A stretch of 64,000 bases of DNA from Azospirillum lipoferum (GTDB taxonomy: Bacteria > Pseudomonadota > Alphaproteobacteria > Azospirillales > Azospirillaceae): contig NZ_JALJXJ010000003.1 in assembly GCF_024170005.1 (NCBI RefSeq), positions 310,001 to 374,000 of the forward strand. Reading direction: 5' to 3'. A program made the translations under genes and the position numbers. The first letter of the stretch is position 1. Each line of letters starts with the position of its first letter. Under the pieces are notes generated by a model. It made no database searches. It worked only from the letters and a program-made list of their open reading frames with translations, and was not told the DNA's origin. Of this stretch, positions 9,643-18,512 are shown piece after piece.

Positions 9643-11194
9643 TGGAGCCACCGCCAGTGGAAAGGCCAGCGGTGGAAGGGCCGGCATCGCTCCCGGCGGC
9701 GGCGACCTCCGCCCGCATCAGCTTGGCCGGCACGCCGAAGGCCTCGCCCAGCCAATGGGCGGTCGCCGCCGCATCCACCGTGGCCTCCGCCTGCGGTCCC
9801 AGCGCCTTGACGCTGTCCAGCCAGCGCAGCGTCGCCTGCACGTCGCGCTGGGCCTGGGCCTGGGCGAGCGGGGAACGGTGCTGCAACTCCACCAGCCGGC
9901 CGTCGACGGTGATGTCAGGGATCTCGCCGCGCCGGCGCAGGATCGATACCGCCCGCAGCGCAAGCGGGGTCATCAGCTCCGCCTGGAGCCGGCCATAGGT
10001 GGCGCCGAGCAGCCGCGCCATCTCGACCGAGCGTTCCAGCACTTCGGTCGCGGTCATCCGCGCCGACTCCACCGGCCCCAGCCGGTCGACCAGCAGCGCA
10101 TGGCGGATACGGCCGCGCAAATCGTCCAGCACCAGCTGCGACACGTCGAACCGGCCGGGGTTGGCCAGCGGCGTCAGCCCGGCGGAACCGACCGCCTTCG
10201 GGATGATGGTGCCGGGCACCAGCCGGATGGTGGTGGGGTTCAGCACCCCGTCATCATCCGCCTGCCAGATGCCGGTGACGGCGATGGAGGCGTTCTTCAG
10301 CACCAGCTCCACCACCTTGTTGGCGGTCTTGATGTCGGGCAGTGCCTTCATCACCGGAGAGCGGCCATAGGTCTCGCCCGGCGCCTTCAGCCAGCGGAAA
10401 TTGACGAAGGGCGACTGGGCGAAGCGCCCCTGCGCCAGCCAGGACGGCTCGGCCAGCCCGCTGTCCAGCACCACGCCCCAGCGATAGGCCGTGCCGTCGG
10501 GCAGCACAGCCTCGACCAGAGGGAACCTGCTGTCGGGATCCTCGGCCGCCTGCTTGCGCAGCTCGTCCGGCAGCTCGGCGCCGGGGAAGCGCTGGAGGAT
10601 TTGCGCCAGCGTCGCCTCGCTGCGGCGGAAGGTGGCGTCGAGCCGGCCGTCCGGCCCCTCCTCCAGCACCGCCTCGGCCAGCGGCACAGCGGTGAAGCGC
10701 AGGCTGGACGGGGCGCCGGGGGCGGCCTCCTCCATCAAGAGGCTGGCGGTGCCGACGGTGACGAGGTCGAGGAAGGCCTGATGGATCTCCACCGCGAAGT
10801 TGGAGCGGTCGAAATGAGCCTGGACGATCCCGGCGGCGCGGTCGAGCAGCGGAGCGACGCGGTCACGCTCCGCCCCGGTCAGGGTGGGGCCGGGCTGGAA
10901 GCCGAACCAGCGCGACCAGGGCGGCGTCAGTTCAGACAATAGACTGGCGGCCAGCTGTTCCACCGCGTCGGGAGCAGTGCCGTCGAAAAGCCGGTCGACC
11001 CGGCGCTCGCCCGGCGTGCCGCCGCCGCGGAAGGGCCTCCCATTGGGCAGCGCGTGGTCGTAGCATTCCTGCCAATGGCTTTCCCACACGCTGCGCCGGT
11101 CGCGGGCGACGCGGTAGCGTTCCAGCAATGCCTCGGGTTCCGACAACTCGCCCTTCCTGCGGACGGGCGGTTTCACGGCTGCGGATGCGGGCAT
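9635..11194 (-). CDS. Podovirus-type head-tail connector (portal) protein
   Basis: 519 aa from the ATG at 11194, preceded by GGAGGAG at seven bases. The protein follows the T7-like head-tail connector family: YRVARDRRSVWESHWQECYD near the start, RRVDRLFDGTAPDAVEQLAA, LLSELTPPWSRWF, and later GETYGRSPVMKALPDIKTAN and a VTATEVLERSVE-like helix (MTATEVLERSVEMARLLG). In a virion this dodecamer forms the DNA entry channel. It is full length, with no internal stop. The two upstream and two downstream genes are tightly packed on the same strand. Confidence 0.8.
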   Translation of the reverse strand: MPASAAVKPPVRRKGELSEPEALLERYRVARDRRSVWESHWQECYDHALPNGRPFRGGGTPGERRVDRLFDGTAPDAVEQLAASLLSELTPPWSRWFGFQPGPTLTGAERDRVAPLLDRAAGIVQAHFDRSNFAVEIHQAFLDLVTVGTASLLMEEAAPGAPSSLRFTAVPLAEAVLEEGPDGRLDATFRRSEATLAQILQRFPGAELPDELRKQAAEDPDSRFPLVEAVLPDGTAYRWGVVLDSGLAEPSWLAQGRFAQSPFVNFRWLKAPGETYGRSPVMKALPDIKTANKVVELVLKNASIAVTGIWQADDDGVLNPTTIRLVPGTIIPKAVGSAGLTPLANPGRFDVSQLVLDDLRGRIRHALLVDRLGPVESARMTATEVLERSVEMARLLGATYGRLQAELMTPLALRAVSILRRRGEIPDITVDGRLVELQHRSPLAQAQAQRDVQATLRWLDSVKALGPQAEATVDAAATAHWLGEAFGVPAKLMRAEVAAAGSDAGPSTAGLSTGGGSNG

Positions 11195-11571
11195 GTGCGG
11201 TCTCCTCCGGTCAGGTGGCGGTGCAGTTGCCAGGGGGTCAGCACCCGGCGGGCGCGCAGGCCGATCAGGCGCTTGACCGCCTCGACACAGGTGAAGGGCC
11301 CCCAAGGCGCGGGGCCGGCCGGGCGACGCAGCGGAGCGGCGTCGACCATCAGCCCCTGGGCGCGGTACCAGCCCGGCAGGTCGAAGTCGGCGGGCAGGTC
11401 CAGCACCGCGATGTCGGTGAAGCCGGCCAAAGGATCGACCGCCACCCAGCGCCGCCCGTCGGTCAACAGGGCCAGGCAGTGGCGGAAGCCCGGCTTCAGC
11501 AACCGCAGCCACCACAAGGGCGCTTCGCCGCGATAGACGATCCAGGCTGCGCTCCAGGGGGTGGTGCTCAT
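11173..11571 (-). CDS. Phage-associated hypothetical protein, possible cysteine-hydrolase fold
   Basis: 132 aa. Its ATGA overlaps the stop of the upstream gene and its end overlaps the connector gene by 22 bases, so it is part of the same unit. It shows RHCLALLTDGRRWVAVDPL and, about 70 residues further on, PFTCVEAVKRLIG. A histidine early and a 'CVE.VK' helix late is the order seen in permuted papain-like (NlpC/P60-related) folds; this is inference from two motifs only. No signal peptide or membrane segment is seen. I do not recognise a named family. Confidence 0.55.
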   Translation of the reverse strand: MSTTPWSAAWIVYRGEAPLWWLRLLKPGFRHCLALLTDGRRWVAVDPLAGFTDIAVLDLPADFDLPGWYRAQGLMVDAAPLRRPAGPAPWGPFTCVEAVKRLIGLRARRVLTPWQLHRHLTGGDRTCPHPQP

Positions 11572-11972
11572 CGTGCAATGCCTTTTTTTCGCAGCGCCGG
11601 AGCGATCACGGTGAACGCCTCCTGCCACAGCAAATGGGCACGATGTTCACGGAAGCGCTCCGGGTCCGGCGCGCTCTGGCGGCGACCGTAATGGACCAAC
11701 ACATGCAGGTGGTCGCGCATCAGCTTGCGCGCCCGGTACAGGCGGTCGACCACCTGAAGAAGGTCCTGCGGCTCGCAGGGCCGTGCGACCTGCCCGCAGC
11801 CGGCAATGATCCGCGCCCCGGCCGCCTTGGCCTCATGCGCCTGCACTGCCCAGAACCACGCCTCCTCCGCGTCGGCAAAGGGTTCGCCATCGACGCTGTA
11901 GGGCTCCGGCTTCAGCGGAACGGTCCGGGAAATGCTGGTTGCTGGCAAAGCGGGGGCGGCCGGACGCAGCAT
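11568..11972 (-). CDS. Phage-associated hypothetical protein
   Basis: 134 aa from the ATG at 11972 (AAGGAG upstream); the longer reading to 12077 has no ribosome site. A short proline-rich start is followed by a helical body, with DAEEAWFWAVQAHEAKAAGAR, CEPQDLLQVVDRLYRARKLM, HLHVLVHYGRR and a C-terminal LWQEAFTVIAPALRKKG. The pattern 'CEP.D....V..LYR...L...H' recalls small DNA-associated proteins found next to mobile-element genes, but I cannot name the family. It is first in the phage-like unit and would be transcribed divergently from the S24 regulator. Confidence 0.55.
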   Translation of the reverse strand: MLRPAAPALPATSISRTVPLKPEPYSVDGEPFADAEEAWFWAVQAHEAKAAGARIIAGCGQVARPCEPQDLLQVVDRLYRARKLMRDHLHVLVHYGRRQSAPDPERFREHRAHLLWQEAFTVIAPALRKKGIAR

Positions 11973-12081
11973 GCTGGTCTCCTTGCGGCTTCGGATTTTT
12001 TGAAAAGGAAGGCGCCGGACCTGCGTCGCAGCCGCACCATCCGTTTGCGTTATGTTCCGCTCGCCGCTCGCGGTCAATAGT

Positions 12082-12122
12082 TTTATGAAAAAGTTCCTAG
12101 GGACGCTGTCGCCGCTTTATGA
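12082..12122. promoter_or_regulatory. Candidate operator pair between phage unit and repressor
   Basis: Two direct copies of TTTATGA (12082-12088 and 12116-12122), 34 bases apart, lie in a relatively AT-rich gap between the divergent phage-like unit and the S24 regulator. Position suggests operator or promoter elements; no stronger evidence was found. Confidence 0.25.
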
Positions 12123-12134
12123 GATTATCGTCCC

Positions 12135-12767
12135 ATGCTGAAACACACGGACATCTGGCGGGCCATAGACCGCCTTGCGGCACAGCACGGGCTCTCCGCC
12201 TCCGGGCTGGCGCGGCGCGCCGGACTGGACCCGACCACCTTCAACAAGAGCAAGCGCACGACCAACGACGGCAAGCTGCGCTGGCCGTCGACGGAAAGCA
12301 TCTCCAAGGTGCTGGACGCCACCGGCGCCTCGCTGTCGGAATTCGTGTCGCTGGTCGGCGACGGCGCCGGCACCACCCCGCTGCAACGGGTTCCGGTGAT
12401 CGGCTATGCCCAGGCCGGATCGGCCGGCTATTTCGACGATGCGGGCTTTCCCGCCGGCAGCGGCTGGGATGAACTGCTGTTCCCCAGCCTGGGCGACCCG
12501 CATGCCTATGCGCTGGAGATTTCCGGCGACAGCATGGAGCCGGTCTATCGCGACGGCGACACCATCATCGTCTCGCCGGCCGCACAGATCCGCCGCAACG
12601 ACCGCGTCGTCGTCCGCACCAAGGGCGGCGAGGTGATGGCCAAGCAGTTGATCCGCGAGACGGCGACCAAGATTGAACTGCTGTCGATCAACCGCGCCCA
12701 TCCCGACCGCAGCATCCCGCTGGCGGATGTCGCCTGGATGGCGCGGATCATTTGGGCGAGCCAGTGA
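12135..12767 (+). CDS. XRE-type regulator with S24 (LexA/CI-like) peptidase domain
   Basis: 210 aa. An N-terminal helix-turn-helix (residues about 5-65; GLSASGLARRAGLDPTTF) is joined to an S24 domain with catalytic Ser133 in SGDSMEPVY and Lys170 in EVMAK. An Ala94-Gly95 pair (QAGSAG) sits 38 residues before the serine, where LexA/CI-type self-cleavage would fall. Proteins of this build are phage repressors or stress regulators that are inactivated on RecA filaments. It is divergent from the podovirus-like remnant, so it may be that element's repressor; similar stand-alone regulators also occur on chromosomes. Confidence 0.88.
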   Translation: MLKHTDIWRAIDRLAAQHGLSASGLARRAGLDPTTFNKSKRTTNDGKLRWPSTESISKVLDATGASLSEFVSLVGDGAGTTPLQRVPVIGYAQAGSAGYFDDAGFPAGSGWDELLFPSLGDPHAYALEISGDSMEPVYRDGDTIIVSPAAQIRRNDRVVVRTKGGEVMAKQLIRETATKIELLSINRAHPDRSIPLADVAWMARIIWASQ

Positions 12768-12855
12768 GGGCGGGGGCAAACACCTCCCTGCCCGGCGCGC
12801 GGTCCTAGGAAAATTTACCTTTACCGACCACCCCGGCAGACGCTATCGTCCATCC

Positions 12856-13161
12856 ATGGATCAAGCCGCTCGCCTGGACAGCCTTCACCGCACCCATGAC
12901 GCCAAGCCGCCGAAGCAGGAGCTTCGCGTCACCCTGCTCGGCGGTCCGGGTCGCGCCAACGCCATCAAACACGCGGCAACGCTCCGCCAACACAGCACGC
13001 TCGCGGCCGAAGCGCGGTTCGCCGCCGCCCGGCGCCGCGGCGTACTGACTGCCGCGGCATGCCGGAGCGATGCGTGGCTGACCCGTCTGGCCGCCACGCT
13101 GGCCCATCACCGCCGGGCGGCGGTGGCGCTGCTCGATCAGCGGAACGCGTATTCCCAATAG
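12856..13161 (+). CDS. Hypothetical protein, weakly supported
   Basis: 101 aa, Ala/Arg/His-rich (AAEARFAAARRRGVLTAAACR, LAATLAHHRRAAVALLDQ). It fills the gap between the S24 regulator and ilvE and overlaps the last 25 bases of ilvE from the other strand. No domain, signal peptide or clear ribosome site is seen, and the composition could come from a non-coding GC-rich frame. It is listed because no other gene occupies the gap. Confidence 0.3.
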   Translation: MDQAARLDSLHRTHDAKPPKQELRVTLLGGPGRANAIKHAATLRQHSTLAAEARFAAARRRGVLTAAACRSDAWLTRLAATLAHHRRAAVALLDQRNAYSQ

Positions 13162-13985
13162 AGCGCCCGCGCCCGCTGGAACAGCGGTCCCGCCGCGAGA
13201 TTGCGGTCCTCCACCTTGATCACCGGCACGCATTTGGCGTGGTTGCCGGTGGAGAAGACCTCGTCGGCTTCCAGCACGTCCTGCGGGGTCAGGGTGCATT
13301 CCTCCACCGTCACGCCGTCGTTGCGCAGCAGGGCGATGACGCGCTGGCGGGTGATGCCGTTCAGGAAACAGCCGTTCGGCACCGGGGTGCGCACCACGCC
13401 GTCCTTGGCGATGAAGATGTTGGAGGTGGCGAACTCCGCAACGTTGCCGATGGCATCCAGCATGATGGCGTTCTGGAAACCGCGCTTGCGCGCCTCGGTC
13501 AACGCCAAGCCGGCGTTGGGATAGAGACAGGCGGCCTTCGCCTCGGTCGGAGCCATGGTCGGGATCGGACGCCGGCGCGTGGAGATGCAGGCGGCGAAGC
13601 CGGTCGGCTTCGGCAGCGGGTCCTCGTAGATCGACAGGACGAAGCGCGTGCTTTCCGGCGCCGGGGCGACGAAGCCGTCATCGGCGTAGAACATCGGGCG
13701 GATGTACAGCTCCGCTTCCTTGGGGAAGCGGCGGATGCCGTCCCAGCACAGTTCTTCGATCTCGCCGGCGGTGACCATCGGCTCCAGCCCCATCACCTGA
13801 GCCGAGCGGATGGCGCGGGCGCAATGCAGGTCGAGGTCGGGAGCCACGCCCTGGAAGGCGCGGGCGCCGTCGAAGACCGTCGAAGAGAGCCACAGCGTGT
13901 GGGACAGCGGTCCGACGATCGGTGGATTGCCCTCCACCCACTCGCCCTGGATCCAGTTCCACGCTTGGCCTGCCATGCCGCCCAT
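13137..13985 (-). CDS. ilvE: Branched-chain amino acid aminotransferase (class IV)
   Basis: 282 aa from ATG 13985 (AAGGA upstream). The class IV fold is clear: WNWIQGEWVEGN, a lysine in TEAKAACLYPNAGLAL that would hold PLP, GNVAEFATSNIFI, and LNGITRQRVIALL with the phosphate-cup residues. The family transfers amino groups between glutamate and the keto acids of Leu, Ile and Val. The length is slightly below the E. coli enzyme (309 aa) but normal for this subgroup. D-amino acid transaminase and aminodeoxychorismate lyase share the fold; the motif set favours IlvE. It stands alone on the minus strand with a good promoter about 100 bases upstream. Confidence 0.88.
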   Translation of the reverse strand: MGGMAGQAWNWIQGEWVEGNPPIVGPLSHTLWLSSTVFDGARAFQGVAPDLDLHCARAIRSAQVMGLEPMVTAGEIEELCWDGIRRFPKEAELYIRPMFYADDGFVAPAPESTRFVLSIYEDPLPKPTGFAACISTRRRPIPTMAPTEAKAACLYPNAGLALTEARKRGFQNAIMLDAIGNVAEFATSNIFIAKDGVVRTPVPNGCFLNGITRQRVIALLRNDGVTVEECTLTPQDVLEADEVFSTGNHAKCVPVIKVEDRNLAAGPLFQRARALYWEYAFR

Positions 13986-14083
13986 GATTGGTCCTTCCCT
14001 TGGATAGAAATGTGTTCTCCCGCTGGGCGACGCCGGTTCGCGCCGTCCATTGGTGGTTCGTCGTCGTTGGTGATCTCCCGAAG

Positions 14084-14111
14084 AGCATACCCCCTCCCTG
14101 CCGCCGGTCAA
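14084..14111 (-). promoter_or_regulatory. Probable ilvE promoter
   Basis: On the minus strand TTGACC, a 16-base spacer and TATGCT form a plausible sigma-70 promoter about 100 bases upstream of the ilvE start codon. Confidence 0.45.
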
Positions 14112-14205
14112 CCGGTGCGCACGCAATCGTCCCGTGCGAGGGAGCGGATTGCGGATTCGGCCGTTGATATGGGAGAGCGAGCAACCGACAGAGGGAGACC
14201 ATCCC

Positions 14206-14403
14206 ATGCCGATCACCGATCCCGGCCTCGGCGCCGCCCCGCCGAACCCTTTCCCAGGTCCGCACGAGGACATTCCCGGCACCGATCTGCCGGGCACCGA
14301 CAACCCGGATTTGCCCGACCCCGGCGGCCCCGGCACCACCGACAGCCCGGTCCCCGGCAACGACCTGCCGCCGTCGCGGCCGACCGACCCGGATTTCGTC
14401 TGA
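14206..14403 (+). CDS. Small Pro/Gly/Asp-rich protein
   Basis: 65 aa with GAGGGAG seven bases before the ATG. The sequence is almost entirely Pro, Gly, Asp and Thr in short irregular repeats (PGPHEDIPGTDLPGTDNP) and is strongly acidic, so it is probably disordered. There is no signal peptide, cysteine or membrane segment. A good ribosome site and a strong terminator directly after the gene support real expression. The function is unknown; I recognise no family. Confidence 0.6.
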   Translation: MPITDPGLGAAPPNPFPGPHEDIPGTDLPGTDNPDLPDPGGPGTTDSPVPGNDLPPSRPTDPDFV

Positions 14404-14427
14404 ACATCGGTCCGATGGCCCAAAATG

Positions 14428-14456
14428 AAAAAGGCGCCCCCGAGGGGGCGCCTTTT
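14428..14456. terminator. Bidirectional intrinsic terminator
   Basis: AAAAGGCGCCCC and GGGGCGCCTTTT form a 12-bp stem around a 4-base loop, with A and T flanks. It lies between the small Pro/Asp-rich gene and the end of sdhCDAB and can serve both. Confidence 0.88.
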
Positions 14457-14480
14457 CCGTGTCGCGAGCGCTGTCAGCGA

Positions 14481-15257
14481 TCAGCGGCGGGCAACCATCA
14501 GCTTCTTGATCTCGGCGATGGCCTTGGCGGGATTAAGACCCTTCGGGCACGCCTTGGTGCAGTTCATGATGGTGTGGCAGCGATAGAGGCGGAACGGGTC
14601 CTCGAGGTTGTCGAGGCGCTCGCCCGTCATCTCGTCGCGGCTGTCGGCGATCCAGCGATAGGCCTGGAGCAGGATCGACGGGCCGAGGTAACGGTCGCCG
14701 TTCCACCAGTAGCTGGGGCAGGAGGTCGAGCAGCAGAAGCACAGGATGCACTCGTAGAGGCCGTCCAGCTTGGCGCGGTCCTCCGGCGACTGCAGGCGCT
14801 CGCGGCTCGGGGCCGGGGACTGCGACTGCAGCCACGGCTTGATCGAGGCGAGCTGGGCGTAGATGTGCTTCAGGTCGGGGACCAGATCCTTCACCACCGG
14901 CATGTGCGGCAGCGGGTAGATCTTGACGTCGCCGGGCACGTCCTCGATCGCCTTCAGGCAGGCCAGCGTGTTCGTGCCGTCGATGTTCATCGCGCACGAC
15001 CCGCAGATGCCCTCGCGGCAGGACCGCCGGAAGGTCAGTGTGCTGTCGACCTGATTCTTGATGTAGATGATCGCGTCCAGGATCATCGGCCCGAACTTGT
15101 CGAGGTCGACCACATAGCTGTCGACGCGCGGGTTCTGGCCGTCGTCCGGGTTCCAGCGGTAGATCTTGAAGGTCTTGGCCCGCTTGGCGCCGTTCGCGAC
15201 GTTGACGGTCTTGCCGACGCCGACCTTGGAGTTGGCTGGCAGGTTGAATTCAACCAT
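14481..15257 (-). CDS. sdhB: Succinate dehydrogenase iron-sulfur subunit
   Basis: 258 aa. The plant-type [2Fe-2S] site is [10 protein letters not shown] plus the later C in NTLAC; the [4Fe-4S] and [3Fe-4S] sites are in [16 protein letters not shown] and [17 protein letters not shown]. It carries electrons from the FAD of SdhA to ubiquinone at the SdhCD anchor. It is the last gene of sdhCDAB, 26 bases after sdhA, and is followed by a strong terminator. Confidence 0.97.
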   Translation of the reverse strand: MVEFNLPANSKVGVGKTVNVANGAKRAKTFKIYRWNPDDGQNPRVDSYVVDLDKFGPMILDAIIYIKNQVDSTLTFRRSCREGICGSCAMNIDGTNTLACLKAIEDVPGDVKIYPLPHMPVVKDLVPDLKHIYAQLASIKPWLQSQSPAPSRERLQSPEDRAKLDGLYECILCFCCSTSCPSYWWNGDRYLGPSILLQAYRWIADSRDEMTGERLDNLEDPFRLYRCHTIMNCTKACPKGLNPAKAIAEIKKLMVARR

Positions 15258-15283
15258 GGCTGATTTCCTTTATCCGGCGGGCC

Positions 15284-17068
15284 TTAGTACACACGGGCCT
15301 TGGGCGGGAAGACCTCGACCTCGTCGGTCAGGGTGTACATGTGGACCGGGCGGTAATCGATCTTCGTCTCGCCGTTGTCCGCGACCCAGATGACGGTGTG
15401 CTTCATCCAGCCTTCGTCGTCGCGGTTCGGATAGTCCTCACGGGCATGGGCGCCGCGGCTCTCCGGACGGTTCTGGGCGGAATGCAGGGTGGCGACCGCC
15501 TGACCCAGCAGGTTATCCAGTTCCAGCGCCTCGACCAGATCGGAGTTCCAGACCAGCGAGCGGTCGGAAATGGCGATCTCGCCCTTCTTGGCATAGACCG
15601 CGTCGATCTTCTTGACGCCTTCGTCCAGGACCTCGCCGGTGCGGAAGACGGCGCAGTTGTTCTGCATCGTCCTCTGCATCTCCAGCCGCAGGTCGGCCGA
15701 CTTGATCGAGCCCTTGGCGTTACGGATGCGGTCGAACCGCTCCAGCGCCTTGTCGCAGCTGTCCGGCTTGACCGACGGAGCCTTGCCCGGCTGGACGATC
15801 TCGGCGGCGCGGATGGCGGCCGCACGGCCGAACACCACCAGATCGAGCAGCGAGTTGGAGCCCAGGCGGTTGGCGCCGTGGACCGAGACGCAGGCCGCCT
15901 CGCCGATGGCCATCAGGCCCGGGACCACCTGGTCCGGGTTCCCGGCGGTCGGCGACAGCACCTCGCAGTGAACGTTGGTCGGGATGCCGCCCATGTTGTA
16001 GTGGACGGTCGGCAGAACCGGGATCGGCTCCTTGGTCACGTCCACGCCGGCGAAGATCTTGGCCGTCTCGGCGATGCCGGGCAGGCGCTGGTGGATGATC
16101 TCGGGCGGCAGATGCTCCAGGTGCAGGTGGATGTGATCCTTATGCTCACCCACGCCGCGGCCTTCGCGGATCTCGATGGTCATCGAGCGGGACACGACGT
16201 CGCGCGACGCCAGATCCTTGGCCGACGGGGCATAGCGCTCCATGAAGCGCTCGCCGTTGGAGTTGGTCAGATAGCCGCCCTCGCCGCGCACACCCTCGGT
16301 GATGAGGCAGCCGGAGCCGTAGATGCCGGTCGGGTGGAACTGCACGAACTCCATGTCCTGCAGGGGCAGGCCGGCGCGCAGGATCATGCCGCCGCCGTCG
16401 CCGGTGCAGGTGTGGGCCGAGGTCGCCGAGAAGTAGGCGCGGCCGTAGCCGCCGGTCGCCAGCACCACCAGCTGGCCGCGGAAGCGGTGCAGCGTGCCGT
16501 CGTCCAGGTTCCAGGCCAGCACGCCCTTGCAGACGCCGTCCTCCATGATGAGGTCGAGCGCGAAGTATTCGACGAAGAACTCCGCCTCGTGCTTCAGCGA
16601 CTGCTGATAGAGGGTGTGCAGGATGGCGTGGCCGGTGCGGTCGGCGGCGGCGCAGGTGCGGTAGGCCTGGGTCTTGCCGTACTGCGCGGTCATGCCGCCG
16701 AAGGCGCGCTGGTAGATCTTGCCTTCCGGCGTGCGCGAGAAGGGCACGCCGTAATGCTCCAGCTCGATGATCGCCGGGATGGCCTCGCGGCACATGTACT
16801 CGATAGCGTCCTGGTCGCCCAGCCAGTCCGACCCCTTGACGGTGTCGTACATGTGGTAGCGCCAGTCGTCCTCGCCCATGTTGCCGAGAGCGGCCGAGAT
16901 GCCGCCCTGCGCCGCCACGGTGTGGGAGCGGGTCGGGAACACCTTGGTGATGCAGGCGGTCTTCAGGCCCTTTTCGGCCATGCCGAAGGTGGCGCGCAGA
17001 CCGGCGCCGCCGGCGCCGACGACGACGACGTCATAGGTGTGGTCGATGATGTTGTAGGCGGTCGCCAT
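15284..17068 (-). CDS. sdhA: Succinate dehydrogenase flavoprotein subunit
   Basis: 594 aa from ATG 17068 (GGAG upstream, five bases after the sdhD stop); a longer reading to 17386 would overlap sdhD and is rejected. The dinucleotide motif [11 protein letters not shown] is near the start, SHTVAAQGG has the histidine that binds FAD covalently, and the active-site blocks [13 protein letters not shown] and GQVVGLRAT-equivalent regions are complete. It oxidises succinate to fumarate in the TCA cycle at the cytoplasmic face of the membrane. The C-terminal [20 protein letters not shown] is typical of alphaproteobacterial and mitochondrial SdhA. Confidence 0.97.
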   Translation of the reverse strand: MATAYNIIDHTYDVVVVGAGGAGLRATFGMAEKGLKTACITKVFPTRSHTVAAQGGISAALGNMGEDDWRYHMYDTVKGSDWLGDQDAIEYMCREAIPAIIELEHYGVPFSRTPEGKIYQRAFGGMTAQYGKTQAYRTCAAADRTGHAILHTLYQQSLKHEAEFFVEYFALDLIMEDGVCKGVLAWNLDDGTLHRFRGQLVVLATGGYGRAYFSATSAHTCTGDGGGMILRAGLPLQDMEFVQFHPTGIYGSGCLITEGVRGEGGYLTNSNGERFMERYAPSAKDLASRDVVSRSMTIEIREGRGVGEHKDHIHLHLEHLPPEIIHQRLPGIAETAKIFAGVDVTKEPIPVLPTVHYNMGGIPTNVHCEVLSPTAGNPDQVVPGLMAIGEAACVSVHGANRLGSNSLLDLVVFGRAAAIRAAEIVQPGKAPSVKPDSCDKALERFDRIRNAKGSIKSADLRLEMQRTMQNNCAVFRTGEVLDEGVKKIDAVYAKKGEIAISDRSLVWNSDLVEALELDNLLGQAVATLHSAQNRPESRGAHAREDYPNRDDEGWMKHTVIWVADNGETKIDYRPVHMYTLTDEVEVFPPKARVY

Positions 17069-17073
17069 GGTCG

Positions 17074-17469
17074 TCAGGCTCCGATGAAGATCTTCACGAC
17101 GGCCAGCACGCAGGCGGCCGCCAGGGCGAAGGACAGGAACTTGACGCCGATGATCAGCGCCATCTTCTGCCATTCGGCATGCACGTAGTCCTCGATGACC
17201 ACCTGAAGCCCGGACTGGGCGTGGTGGAAGGTGACCACGGCGGTGAGGATCATCATCACGGCCGAGAAGGGCGACTTCATCCAGGCGACGAACCCGGCAT
17301 GATCGGCACCCAGATGGCCGATGACGCCGAAGACGAACCACACGGTCAGCGGGACGAGCGCGATCGCGGTCAGGCGCTGCGACCACCAGTGTTCGGTGCC
17401 GTGCTTGGCGGAACCCAGACCGCGCGCGACCTGCAGCGGCGAGCGGAGGGTCTTGCTATTGGACGCCAT
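17074..17469 (-). CDS. sdhD: Succinate dehydrogenase membrane anchor subunit
   Basis: 131 aa with three membrane helices. The signature [18 protein letters not shown] opens helix I, the haem-ligand histidine region is [18 protein letters not shown], and helix III closes the protein. It anchors SdhAB and forms part of the ubiquinone site with SdhC. It is separated from sdhC by 11 bases and from sdhA by 5 bases, all in one operon. Confidence 0.93.
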   Translation of the reverse strand: MASNSKTLRSPLQVARGLGSAKHGTEHWWSQRLTAIALVPLTVWFVFGVIGHLGADHAGFVAWMKSPFSAVMMILTAVVTFHHAQSGLQVVIEDYVHAEWQKMALIIGVKFLSFALAAACVLAVVKIFIGA

Positions 17470-17480
17470 GTCTTATCTCC

Positions 17481-17870
17481 TCACCACACGGCCAGGCCGA
17501 CGATCCAGGTCAGCACGGTCAGCACCGCCGTCGCGACGAGGACGACCTTGTTGTTGCGGTCGGCATCGGTCAGTTCGAACGACTTGCCGGCGTCCCAGAC
17601 CAGATGGCGGATGCCGTTGCACAGGTGGTAGTACAGCGCCGCCGACCAGCCGAACATCAGCAGCAGGCCGAAGAAGGAGCCGATGAAGCCCTGCGCGCGC
17701 GCGAACGCTTGCGGACCGGCAGCGGCGGCGACCAGCCACCAGACCAGCAGAAGCGTGCCCACAGCCAGCCCGACGCCCGTGATGCGGTGCGTGATGGACA
17801 TGACTGCCGTCAACGGGAGTTTGTAGACTTGAAGGTGCGGGGAGAGCGGCCGACCGCTGCCGTTTGCCAT
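17481..17870 (-). CDS. sdhC: Succinate dehydrogenase cytochrome b556 subunit
   Basis: 129 aa from ATG 17870 (GAGGA upstream). The family signature RPLSPHLQVYKLPLTAVMSI and THRITGVGL is present, followed by the second helix and LYYHLCNGIRHLVWD with the axial haem histidine. Three membrane segments are visible. First gene of sdhCDAB. Confidence 0.95.
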   Translation of the reverse strand: MANGSGRPLSPHLQVYKLPLTAVMSITHRITGVGLAVGTLLLVWWLVAAAAGPQAFARAQGFIGSFFGLLLMFGWSAALYYHLCNGIRHLVWDAGKSFELTDADRNNKVVLVATAVLTVLTWIVGLAVW

Positions 17871-17981
17871 TGCGTCGTCCTCTGTTCGCGGCCGGACGCG
17901 GCGCAACATGACGATTGCCGCGGCGGCTGGGTGGTGCGTGCCCTTTTGGGACGGCTGTCCCGTCCTATTGGTTGGCGCAAT

Positions 17982-18010
17982 GAATTACGCTCCCGCAGCA
18001 TCCGAGTCAA
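17982..18010 (-). promoter_or_regulatory. Probable sdhCDAB promoter
   Basis: On the minus strand TTGACT, a 17-base spacer and TAATTC make a strong sigma-70 promoter about 110 bases upstream of sdhC. Confidence 0.6.
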
Positions 18011-18146
18011 CGGCGGGGGGTGGCCGAAAGTGCTGGTGTGACGATTTTGGCGCAGCGCGGGAAGTGGCTGAAAAGAAACGGCCTTCCGGTCCTGTGGTAA
18101 TACCAGCGAAAGCGGGCAGTCGGAGGCTGTCGCGCTTGGGGTCCCG

Positions 18147-18410
18147 CTACTTGTCGAAGCGCCGCACGTTCTCGACCATCATCGAGTACATCTGCGTAAT
18201 CAGTTCAGTCGGACGAAGACGGCCGAACGGAATGTTGTCCTTGGCCCATTCGACCAGCCCCGGCGGCGGCTTCAGCGGCGCCACCTCGTACCCCGCCTTC
18301 TTCAAGGCGGCGGTCACCGCCTTCGCCTGCTTGGCGTAATCCTCGTTGAAGAAGGACTTGTCGGCGTCCTTGATCGCCTTGGCGATGATGTCCTCGATGG
18401 GGGCGGGCAT
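18147..18410 (-). CDS. Conserved hypothetical protein (87 aa)
   Basis: 87 aa from ATG 18410. It is a soluble, charged protein: PIEDIIAKAIKDADKSFFNEDY, KAVTAALKKAGYEV, LVEWAKDNIPFGRLRP and a helical C-terminal ITQMYSMMVENVRRF. There is no cysteine, signal peptide or membrane segment. It lies between rlmN and sdhC on the same strand, 100 bases after rlmN. I do not recognise a functional family. Codon use and the coherent helical pattern support a real gene; the start is uncertain because no strong ribosome site is seen. Confidence 0.7.
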   Translation of the reverse strand: MPAPIEDIIAKAIKDADKSFFNEDYAKQAKAVTAALKKAGYEVAPLKPPPGLVEWAKDNIPFGRLRPTELITQMYSMMVENVRRFDK

Positions 18411-18512
18411 GCCGATGCGTAGGCCGGTTCTGGTTGGCGGAGGTGCCGACACCCTGTCACAGCACGGCACCCTCCGCAATTCCCGGGGTGCCGCGCTGTC
18501 GGGAAGCCGCCC

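Noticed and set aside
8480..12767. Complete prophage with attachment sites
   Set aside because: No integrase, terminase, capsid or lysis genes, and no direct repeats bounding the region were found.
15341..17188. About 600-codon frame opposite sdhA
   Set aside because: High GC gives long antisense frames; this one has no domain, start site or ribosome site.
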